Part shown: piece by piece, positions 8,196 to 15,319 of the stretch
How positions within the stretch are numbered: the stretch's first letter is position 1
Layout of the letters: every line of letters starts with the position of its first letter
Assembly: GCF_041240605.1 (NCBI RefSeq)
Contig: NZ_CP162487.1
Coordinates: forward strand, 5,339,001 to 5,403,000
DNA length: 64,000 nucleotides
Source of the DNA: Xanthomonas sp. DAR 80977
GTDB lineage: Bacteria; Pseudomonadota; Gammaproteobacteria; Xanthomonadales; Xanthomonadaceae
Direction: 5' to 3'
Notes under the pieces: model-generated
Databases searched by the model: none
Seen by the model: the letters and a program-made list of their open reading frames with translations, nothing else
What the model was told of the DNA's origin: nothing
Position numbers and translations under genes: made by a program

Positions 8196-9959
8196 ATGAG
8201 GTACGTGGCACTAGGGCTTTTACTTCTCGCCGGGACTGCAAACGCACAATACGTTAGCACTGAGAAGACCTACGACGAACGACTTCGCGGAGCGGGCGCT
8301 ATCACGGTACTGGGAAACGATCTTTTCGGCGATAGCATCAACCTAAAGGATGGTACGGTTCAGTTTTCGCAGACCGACGTGGCGTTGCCAACGAACAGCA
8401 ATCTCCGCGTAGAGTTCAGCAGGCACACACCTCGGCAGAAACAAGGATTGGATAGGGCGGCAGCGCCTTTGGGTGCGGGCTGGGAAATCGACATCCCTTA
8501 CATGATGGGAACCTATGATAGCCGCAGAGGTTGGGACGCGAAGTCAAGTTACGCTCGTTGCAGCAGCCCAATATTGGCGCCTTCGGAATGGGTGGGTCCG
8601 TCGCCCGACTACAACACGCGCGTGATGCCAGCCGACATGTATTGGAGTGGGATATTTATCAATGCACCCGGTGTCGGATACGAAAGTCTGCTGAAGCTTG
8701 TGTCCGGTCAAGCGACACCTCAGGACGGCGCAAGCTACATCGGAGCGGCCAATGGATTCTGGCGCGTGAGCTGTATTTCCAGTATCAAAAACGGTAATGG
8801 CGAAGGATTTTTGGTTCGGACACCAGGTGGCAACAAGTATTACTTCGACTGGATGGCCACCCGCAACGCTTCAGATGTATTAAACACAGAGTACTATCGA
8901 GACGCGAATGGCGATGGCACAAACCCGACCGGGCTGCTCGTACCGACGATGGATGTGTTCCTTTATGCCAGCAAGGTAGAGGACAGGTTTGGAAACTATG
9001 TCCAGTACAATTTCGATCCAGCGAATCCGCACAGACTAACTTCGATAGCGTCCAACGATGGAGCCAGGATTGACGTTTCGTATGACACAGCGGGAAAGGT
9101 TTCCGAAGTCCATGCGGGCACATCAGTGTGGCGATATACATATGTTGACACCTACTACGGCAAAAAGTTATCGGAGGTCGTGCTACCGGACCAGTCTCAT
9201 TGGAGCTTCCCCGCTGACAACGCCACGCATTACGGTGCAATGTGGTGGTACATGGTGCCTCCAACGCTTCCAGCGGGCTTCTACACAAACTCCTGCGCAC
9301 AATCGGCGACCGGTTTCCGCTCTCAAGATCCCGCTGATAGCGCCTACGTCAACATTGTCACCATGCGCCATCCGAGCGGCGCCCAGGGCGAGTTCACGAT
9401 CAGAAGTTTGATCCACGGCTCCGACAACACACCAGGCGGATGTGGATTGATCGGCACCAGTTCCAGCAACTTCGGATTCGGATCCAATGGCATCCCGAAT
9501 GCCTACTTGGCCCGCTCGATCGCCACCAAGAAGATCAGTGGGCCTGGCATGAATGACATGATCTGGAGCTACAGCTATCAGCCACGATGGTCATTTACTG
9601 GCGGATGCAGTTCGGGCTGCACCTCAACCACCGTCGTACAGCAGCCCGATGGCTCGGTCGTCGACTATGTGTTCGGCAACTCGTACACGCAAGACTTTGG
9701 TGACCTGATCTCGGAGAAGGTTAGTCGGAACAGCACGGTCCTTCAGCAGACCAACTATGTGAAGGATGACGGTTCATCCGGAACATATCCAGCGGCATAT
9801 GGAGATCTGATCGCACCAAAGGGAAATCCACTAAACGCGCGTATCCGGCCCATCAAAGAAGTTCGCATGCAAAGAAATGGCGTCATTTATTCCAAACGCG
9901 TGGATGCCTACGATGCCATGGCCCGCCCGACAAGAGTGACCAAGTCCAGCTCACCATGA
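8196..9959 (+). CDS. Secreted Rhs/YD-type N-terminal-half protein, orphan paralogue
   Basis: A 587-residue protein with a Sec signal peptide (MRYVALGLLLLAGTANA) and the ribosome site AAGGGG. The body is homologous by eye to the 611-residue protein at 15320-17155. Shared blocks include GNDLFGDS/SNDLFQDN, SIKNGNGEGFL/SIKNGAGEGFL, KYYFDW/KYWFDW and VEDRFGNYVQYNF/VEDRFGNWIVYSY, and both end VTKSSSP. YD-repeat-like strands appear after the middle. Because the paralogue stops at the same residue, this is a natural end, not a truncation. In the other locus a YD-repeat gene follows; here that partner is missing and RAYT debris follows instead. The gene is visibly A+T-richer than the chromosome around it. 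Its function is unknown; it is probably part of an Rhs shell. Confidence 0.75.
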   Translation: MRYVALGLLLLAGTANAQYVSTEKTYDERLRGAGAITVLGNDLFGDSINLKDGTVQFSQTDVALPTNSNLRVEFSRHTPRQKQGLDRAAAPLGAGWEIDIPYMMGTYDSRRGWDAKSSYARCSSPILAPSEWVGPSPDYNTRVMPADMYWSGIFINAPGVGYESLLKLVSGQATPQDGASYIGAANGFWRVSCISSIKNGNGEGFLVRTPGGNKYYFDWMATRNASDVLNTEYYRDANGDGTNPTGLLVPTMDVFLYASKVEDRFGNYVQYNFDPANPHRLTSIASNDGARIDVSYDTAGKVSEVHAGTSVWRYTYVDTYYGKKLSEVVLPDQSHWSFPADNATHYGAMWWYMVPPTLPAGFYTNSCAQSATGFRSQDPADSAYVNIVTMRHPSGAQGEFTIRSLIHGSDNTPGGCGLIGTSSSNFGFGSNGIPNAYLARSIATKKISGPGMNDMIWSYSYQPRWSFTGGCSSGCTSTTVVQQPDGSVVDYVFGNSYTQDFGDLISEKVSRNSTVLQQTNYVKDDGSSGTYPAAYGDLIAPKGNPLNARIRPIKEVRMQRNGVIYSKRVDAYDAMARPTRVTKSSSP

Positions 9960-9971
9960 GGAAAATATAGC

Positions 9972-10283
9972 CAGAACGCGTACCGCTGGTCCAGCTGGCC
10001 AGCCAATCTCGGTCAACGGGAGCATTCCGCATTGACGCCGCATCCATGCTGGCTCGCCTTGGGCAAAGGCGCAGCCAAGCTGTCCAGCGCATATCGCGCC
10101 TTGCTCGATGAAATCCTGACAGACGAACTACTCGCCGATATCCCTATTCAGCTCTAGCAACAGCGCGCTTTTGGCCACGACGTCTTCCGCACTATGTTCG
10201 AGGCCAAGACCCATCGCTCCGCCGGCATCAGGCTCGCCCATCGGCTACGCAAAGCCGCCATGACATTGAATAAGTTAACCTGA
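9972..10283 (+). pseudogene. RAYT (REP-associated tyrosine transposase) 3' relic
   Basis: A readable frame encodes the C-terminal tail of an IS200-like Y1 RAYT protein: YRWSSWPANLG, LTPHPCWLALG, AYRALLDEIL, then an in-frame TAG at 10155-10157, then FGHDVFRTMFEAKTHR and LAHRLRKAAM. The N-terminal catalytic part with the HUH motif and tyrosine is absent. The relic begins twelve bases after the stop of the orphan Rhs gene, so it marks where the partner gene was lost. Confidence 0.7.
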
Positions 10284-10294
10284 CCCCGTTACCG

Positions 10295-10372
10295 GTCGAG
10301 GTCAAGACCTATCGCTTCACCGGCATCAGACTCGCCCATCGGCCACGCAAACTCACCATAACCACTGAATAA
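10295..10372 (+). repeat. Second, stacked RAYT C-terminal tail
   Basis: This segment encodes VEVKTYRFTGIRLAHRPRKL in a different frame and ends in TAA. It repeats the last part of the preceding relic about 98 bases further on, including the trailing AACCTGACTCCGTT sequence. Two RAYT 3' ends are thus stacked, as after repeated insertion and decay or slippage. Nothing coding is seen from 10373 to 10474. Confidence 0.65.
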
Positions 10373-10474
10373 GTGAACCTGACTCCGTTGCCAGACCCCG
10401 TTGCCATAGCCTTCAGGAATCGGCGGAAATTTCTGGTCATTAAGATTTCTATTATTAAAATTATTTTAACGCAG

Positions 10475-10795
10475 CTAGCTCCATATAATAATCTCTCCAT
10501 TTGGTCCGGCTAGTTGCATCGCCTCCGGCCCAGTATATGCATCTAAAGATAAATCTACACGCAATGACGAGCCATCGTCAAAATTTATAAAGATAAATTT
10601 CTCACTTAAATCAGTACTGGCGACAGTCTTTGTATCTCCTATTGACGAAAAAATTTCCTCCCCTGTTGAGGACAAAAGTTTCGTGCAATTATAGATTATC
10701 AAACTCCACCCATCCTGGGATAACAACGACAGCACGCCTCCTTCTTGTGAGAGATAAATATTTTTACCTTCTAACACTTGGAGTGGATTATTCAT
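10475..10795 (-). CDS. Candidate immunity protein to the Rhs toxin
   Basis: A 106-residue soluble, acidic protein without signal peptide or membrane segment (MNNPLQVLEGKNIYL to GPNGEIIIWS). Its start overlaps the toxin stop (ATGA), so it is translationally coupled to the Rhs-core toxin gene, the standard place for a polymorphic-toxin immunity gene. It is strongly A+T-rich, unlike the chromosome. I recognise no named immunity family with certainty. The lack of a signal peptide implies it protects the cytoplasm, and therefore that the toxin acts there. The call rests on context and size. Confidence 0.6.
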   Translation of the reverse strand: MNNPLQVLEGKNIYLSQEGGVLSLLSQDGWSLIIYNCTKLLSSTGEEIFSSIGDTKTVASTDLSEKFIFINFDDGSSLRVDLSLDAYTGPEAMQLAGPNGEIIIWS

Positions 10796-11769
10796 GGATC
10801 TATAGGATAGTGTGATTGTGAATTAGGAATTGTCTTCCCGCTATAGGGATCCACGCCTTGCTTCGCAGAATTTTCATATTTTATATATCCGTTTGGGTAT
10901 CCAGGACTACTACCTTTTGGCGGCGTGGCGTCCATTATTCTAATTGTTGAAACTTGCCCGTTCTTGCCGCCAGCACCCCCGATAAAAGCAGTGCCTGTCT
11001 GCCGACCACCGGGATTTACTACAGCTACAGGACCCTCAGCTCCTTTAGGAACCGGGTATGCAGTGCCTCCGGGTGAAACGATAAAATCGGGCGCCGCCCT
11101 GCCTGCGTCAACTGCTGCATCAGATGAGCTAATCGTAGCTTCAGTCGCCCTGGCTGCATCATTTGCTTTATCAGCTCCTCTTAATGCCTCTGCGCCATGA
11201 GCGGCTGCTCTAACGCCCGTTCCCAACCCCGTAGCAAAAGGTATGGCTGCTCCGACTACATCGGCTCCAAGTGCGGCCGCATTTGTCCAGCTTGGCTCTT
11301 TCACTAATTGATAGGTGTCGTATGCTATGAATCCGATATCAGCGATGGTATCGACTATACGACCATCAGGATCTTTAAACTTGTAAGGATTATTCGCAGC
11401 ATAACAATACCGACAAAAGTTCCACCCTGTCGATGTGTTAACTGCAATAGGATCTACACTAAGGAATACCCCTATGTCAGCTTCATAATAACGCTGCTGC
11501 ATATACGTCAGCCCAGTCGCCGAGTCCATGACATGCCCGGTATACCCAGGCCCGTCCGTAAGTGGGCGATTCAACAGACTTCCATATGGCTCGTATTCAC
11601 CGCGTTCGATGATGTTCCGCTCTTTGTCTGTCTTCAGTACGACCGACCCCAGTCCGTCAGTATGGACATACCGAACCGTCTGCGCCAATGCGCTGAATGC
11701 GACGAGCAATGAAATGGCCGCTGCAGCGGTGACGCGCAGCATTGCCTTAACCACCCGGATTTTCAACAT
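10792..11769 (-). CDS. Secreted Rhs core domain with C-terminal toxin domain
   Basis: A 325-residue protein with its own Sec signal peptide (residues 1-29, VAFSALA before QT). Residues 33-135 are the Rhs-associated core: YVHTDGLGSVV, YEPYGSLLNR, GYTGHVMDSATGLTYMQQRYY, GVFLSVDP and NPYKFKDPDGR. The rest is a linker (DTYQLVKEPSWTNAAALGADVV) and a toxin-like tip ending YPNGYIKYENSAKQ, VDPYSGKTIPNSQSHYP. I cannot name the toxin family; a nuclease-type tip is plausible but unproved. ATG 11769 is chosen because AAGGACGAG precedes it; the longer frame adds 20 residues that break the signal peptide. Normally the core is the end of a large Rhs protein. Here it is a separate exported polypeptide. Confidence 0.8.
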   Translation of the reverse strand: MLKIRVVKAMLRVTAAAAISLLVAFSALAQTVRYVHTDGLGSVVLKTDKERNIIERGEYEPYGSLLNRPLTDGPGYTGHVMDSATGLTYMQQRYYEADIGVFLSVDPIAVNTSTGWNFCRYCYAANNPYKFKDPDGRIVDTIADIGFIAYDTYQLVKEPSWTNAAALGADVVGAAIPFATGLGTGVRAAAHGAEALRGADKANDAARATEATISSSDAAVDAGRAAPDFIVSPGGTAYPVPKGAEGPVAVVNPGGRQTGTAFIGGAGGKNGQVSTIRIMDATPPKGSSPGYPNGYIKYENSAKQGVDPYSGKTIPNSQSHYPIDP

Positions 11770-11893
11770 GACTCGTCCTTGCACTTTTGAGTGATTGATT
11801 TCATTCACTAGAGGCATCATCGTGCGCACGGTTAGCAGTGCTTTTCAGTAAAAAAGATGCCGCATCGCTACCACAACTCACCACCACGACCAG

Positions 11894-12205
11894 CTATCTC
11901 AAATAGATTTCGAAAATACTGCACCCACTGGCTTGCACATCCACTTTCCGCTTATTGACCAGAGCCGTCATGAGGACCGCGAGCATAGCCTTTCCTCCTG
12001 GCTGCGTTTCGCTGAATCCCATGACCGGATTTCCGGGATTCGCGGCTCTGCACTCCTCCGGTGTGGCACTGAACCACACGAAATGACTGGCGTTCGCCTG
12101 ATACGTGCCGATCTGGACTACCTCGACATTGCTAATGGATTCGTTAGCGCTCGCCTGCCCACTCAATAAACCAATCAAAACCGGTACCAACACTTTTATT
12201 TTCAT
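11894..12205 (-). CDS. Small secreted protein A of the rhs operon
   Basis: A 103-residue protein with a signal peptide (MKIKVLVPVLIGLLSGQASA) and two cysteines in the mature part (PEECRAANPG and QASGCSIFEIYLR). It shares an overall layout with the 113-residue protein at 12393-12734: an early strand region, a helix (KAMLAVLMTALVNKRK), then V-D-V and a final Cys followed by strands. I recognise no family. Periplasmic immunity, toxin-tip cargo or an assembly factor for the Rhs shell are all possible. It lies between the YD-repeat gene and the core-toxin gene in the same direction. A TTG start three codons upstream is possible. Confidence 0.6.
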   Translation of the reverse strand: MKIKVLVPVLIGLLSGQASANESISNVEVVQIGTYQANASHFVWFSATPEECRAANPGNPVMGFSETQPGGKAMLAVLMTALVNKRKVDVQASGCSIFEIYLR

Positions 12206-12210
12206 GCCCT

Positions 12211-12363
12211 TCAACTCTTTGAAATGGATACGGACTTCAACTTCATGACACCGCCACTACAGCCATCCACATAGAGCGTGGCAGGCACGTTGTTTTGTAT
12301 GGCATCAGCAAGAGCGCGACCATCTCTTTCTGCATCGGAACTCTCGGCTCGATAAGAAAGTGG
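12211..12363 (-). pseudogene. 3' fragment of a third small secreted protein
   Basis: The frame from a stop at 12364-12366 encodes about 50 residues (ALADAIQNNVPATLYVDGCS, then MKLKSVSISKS). They resemble the helix plus final Cys-strand part of the two neighbouring small secreted proteins. There is no start codon or signal peptide, so it is a truncated family member between them. Confidence 0.5.
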
Positions 12364-12392
12364 CTACCTTCGCTGCAGTTCGCTCGACTGAC

Positions 12393-12734
12393 TTATCTCT
12401 TAAGGCGGATGGATAGAACTTTGGTGCGAGCGCCGAAAACGCATTTTCCGGCATCAACGATGATCTCGACATCCGCATTAGAAGCGTATGCGGACAACGC
12501 CATTGCCACGAGCTCCTTATATGCTGCATGGCTCTTCTCTATGCCAAAGTCATTCAGGGAAGCCGTGCATCCCGCTGGGCCATCTATCGAACTATGGATG
12601 GCGATCCCTTCGCCATCCCAACCATTTTCGACATAGGTGATCTTTGTCGGGCCTACCAGATTAGCTGCCTGGACTGTCTGGCAGAGGCTGATCCCAGCAA
12701 CTAAAACCGACACCCCTAGAACTTTAAAAAACAT
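12393..12734 (-). CDS. Small secreted protein B of the rhs operon
   Basis: A 113-residue protein with a signal peptide (MFFKVLGVSVLVAGISLCQTVQA). The mature chain has ITYVENGWDGEGIAIH, one Cys at GPAGCTAS and one at DAGKCVFGARTKVLSIRL, probably a disulfide. It starts 21 bases after the stop of the YD-repeat gene, so it is in that operon. It is a distant homologue of the protein at 11894-12205 and of the fragment between them, so at least three copies of this small family have accumulated here. Function unknown; export makes periplasmic or surface action likely. Confidence 0.65.
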   Translation of the reverse strand: MFFKVLGVSVLVAGISLCQTVQAANLVGPTKITYVENGWDGEGIAIHSSIDGPAGCTASLNDFGIEKSHAAYKELVAMALSAYASNADVEIIVDAGKCVFGARTKVLSIRLKR

Positions 12735-12755
12735 ATCGATCCCCCATTGAATGGT

Positions 12756-15272
12756 TTAGTTAAGCAGCAATTGATAGAGAATAGGCACGATGTCGAACGC
12801 AGGTCCCTGCGTATGCGTCACGTTCGCAACTGCGCTGCATGCTCCATCCGACGTGCATGCCGAAACACGATACGAGTAGGTGCCGGAAGGCCTGGCAAGC
12901 GATGTCCAACTGGGATCGGCGCCTTCATAAACGGATGTCCACGTCACGCCATCCACGCTCTCTTCCATCACGTAGCGCGTCGCACCGCCGACCGCCGTCC
13001 AGTTCACATAGTCCTTGACCGCCGCCGTTTGTCCGAACGGCCAATCGACCTCGGCCACCAGGCTACCGCCCAACATGACGTAATCGGTTGCCTTTGACTG
13101 GCGTTGGTTCTTTTGATAGCGCAATGCGCCCGCCTGATCGTATAGCGAACCGATATTGCCGGCGCTCTGCGTGGCCAGTGTGCGGCGACCATTGCCGTCG
13201 TAACGGTAGCTCTCTTTGCCCGTCGCCCGGCGCAGGCGATTGCCGTAGTCGAACACGAACGCTTGGCCATTCTTGTTGCTGAGATTGCCCTGCGGGTCGT
13301 AACTCATGCCGATGACCGTGCTGCCGCCGCAACTGCCGGCCTTGACGTTGGTGAGCTGCCAGTTGGCGTCGTAGCAGTAGTAGTGATCGCGGCCCGGAGC
13401 AACGACGTGGGTCAGGTTGTCGAGGACGTCGTAGCTGTAGGTGGCCGGCGTGGAGCCGAACATAGCCGACTTGGCGGATATCAGGCGATCCAAGCCGTCG
13501 TAGGTCATATCGCGGTTGCCTCGGCCACCACGCCCCGTAGCGCCGTCGCTGATAGCGGCGACGTTGCCGTTGGCGTCATAGTCGTAGCCGTCGCTGAGGA
13601 ACGCGGTGCCACCGTAGGCATCCTGGCTGGTGTCCGGCAACTGCCGCGCGTTCTGTGTCAGGGTGTGGACGATGCCGTTGCCGTAGGTGAACTGCTTGAT
13701 CGCTCCGTTCGGGTAGTAGCTCACGCCGGTGGCATAGCTGCCGGCCTTGGTAGGCTGGCCCAGCGCATTGGGCGCATAGTCCACCGTCTGTCCCGATGGG
13801 TAGCGGTGCGCGGCAAGATTGCCGTTGGCGTCGTAGGCATAGCCCAGCGCCCAGGTTTCGCCGTCGGCCTGGCCCTGGCTTTCGGCGATCAGCAGCCGGC
13901 GCTTGTTGTAGGCATAGCTGTTGTAGGTGGCGACGCCGTTGTTGATGGTCGTGATCTGCTTGACCGCCCCATCCGGCCAATAGCTCCAGGCCTGGTTGCC
14001 GTTGCCATCGGGGAAGCTCAGCGCCTTGATCCGGTTGCGCATGTCGTAGCTGCGATCAATGCGGCGGCCGGACGCATAGGCAGCATCCGCATCGCATGCA
14101 GAGGTACTAGGCAAGGACAGGCCGGCCGCGGTCCAGACGAGATTGCCTGCCGCGTCGTAACCGTTCGCGGTCGCTCCGGTTTCCGGCTCAACCGTTTTGC
14201 ATAGCTGCTGATAGCTGTCGTAGACATAGCTGCGGGTCACCGACACCGCACCATTGGCGTCGCGGCGGCGGATGGACAGCGGTTTACCGAAGACGTCGCG
14301 GTTGATGTCGGTGTAGGCGCCTTCGGGATGCTGGATCCAGACCGGCGTTTTGTAATCGGGCTGATCGAAGACCTGGTAGCCGGTCAGCGTCTTGTTGCCA
14401 CGCGGATCGGTGACGCGCGTCTGGTTGCCCGGCAGGTATTCGGTCAGCGTCGTCAACGTGCCCAGCTCGGAATCCTGGGACACCGAGGTCTTCCGACCCA
14501 ATGCATCGTAGCTGGTCCAAACGCCGGTACTGAGTGCATCGCTGCTACCAGGGTAAGAGGAGAAGGTGACTCGTCCCTCATGGTCGTAAGCAAAACGCTG
14601 GAAGCGCTGAGTCCCCCCCTCATTGCCGGCATCGTATTCTCGAGTGACAAGCGGTCGCCACAGCGCATCGTAGTAGGTTAGCTTGCGTGCATTGCCGGTA
14701 GCTACAGTCTGCCTCCAGTGTCCGGCCGGTAGCCCATACTCCGCCGCTGAGACCCGCTCGAACGCCTGCGCAGTAATATTCCAGGTCGCACTGTCATCGC
14801 TTGGATACGCGATGCTAGCTAACCGACCCATGGCGTCGTAACCATAAGTGGTCACATAGCCATTTTCGTCAGTAATTGACTTTATCCAACCCCTGTCATC
14901 TACATCTGCCGATTGTGTTGTCCCATTTTGATATTTAATCGACTGAGGAATTCCAAGCTTCCATGAAGACATATTCGTCACATTTCCGCCGCCATCCTTC
15001 GCGCTAGCCAATGTGCCATCAGCGTTGTATGTCAAAGACTGCTGAATTTTTCCAAATTTCCTAATCTCACTTGGCTGACCATAATTATTGTATGCGATCT
15101 CATCCACTACTACGCCATTGACAACGAGCCGAGTGGTTAAGCCCAAAATCCACTTTGATGGACTATCCGAATACGAAATGTTTTCCGTTTTTACATAGTT
15201 TTGAGCCACAGCGTCACTTAAAAAAATAACACCTGCGAAAGGCAACAAAACCAGAGCTATTTTACACCTCAT
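12756..15272 (-). CDS. Secreted YD-repeat (Rhs shell) protein with FN3-like C-terminus
   Basis: An 838-residue protein. The start at 15272 is preceded by GGGGG and gives a signal peptide (CKIALVLLPFAGVIFL to AVAQ). The mature chain is almost entirely YD repeats, for example YDAMGRLASIAYP, YDALGRKTSVSQ, YDMRNRIKALSFPDG, YDANGNLAAHRYPSG, YDGLDRLISA, YDPQGNLSN and YDGNGRRTLAT. Instead of an Rhs core domain it ends with a fibronectin III-like module (VNWTAVGGATRYVMEESVDG to SYRVSACTSDG). It starts 47 bases after the 611-residue protein stops and seems to continue that protein's architecture. The expected role is the cocoon that encloses a toxin in Rhs/TcC-like systems. Confidence 0.8.
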   Translation of the reverse strand: MRCKIALVLLPFAGVIFLSDAVAQNYVKTENISYSDSPSKWILGLTTRLVVNGVVVDEIAYNNYGQPSEIRKFGKIQQSLTYNADGTLASAKDGGGNVTNMSSWKLGIPQSIKYQNGTTQSADVDDRGWIKSITDENGYVTTYGYDAMGRLASIAYPSDDSATWNITAQAFERVSAAEYGLPAGHWRQTVATGNARKLTYYDALWRPLVTREYDAGNEGGTQRFQRFAYDHEGRVTFSSYPGSSDALSTGVWTSYDALGRKTSVSQDSELGTLTTLTEYLPGNQTRVTDPRGNKTLTGYQVFDQPDYKTPVWIQHPEGAYTDINRDVFGKPLSIRRRDANGAVSVTRSYVYDSYQQLCKTVEPETGATANGYDAAGNLVWTAAGLSLPSTSACDADAAYASGRRIDRSYDMRNRIKALSFPDGNGNQAWSYWPDGAVKQITTINNGVATYNSYAYNKRRLLIAESQGQADGETWALGYAYDANGNLAAHRYPSGQTVDYAPNALGQPTKAGSYATGVSYYPNGAIKQFTYGNGIVHTLTQNARQLPDTSQDAYGGTAFLSDGYDYDANGNVAAISDGATGRGGRGNRDMTYDGLDRLISAKSAMFGSTPATYSYDVLDNLTHVVAPGRDHYYCYDANWQLTNVKAGSCGGSTVIGMSYDPQGNLSNKNGQAFVFDYGNRLRRATGKESYRYDGNGRRTLATQSAGNIGSLYDQAGALRYQKNQRQSKATDYVMLGGSLVAEVDWPFGQTAAVKDYVNWTAVGGATRYVMEESVDGVTWTSVYEGADPSWTSLARPSGTYSYRVSACTSDGACSAVANVTHTQGPAFDIVPILYQLLLN

Positions 15273-15319
15273 AAGCCCCCCAATATTCAGATCCATGAAA
15301 ATTTCACTTATTAAGACAG

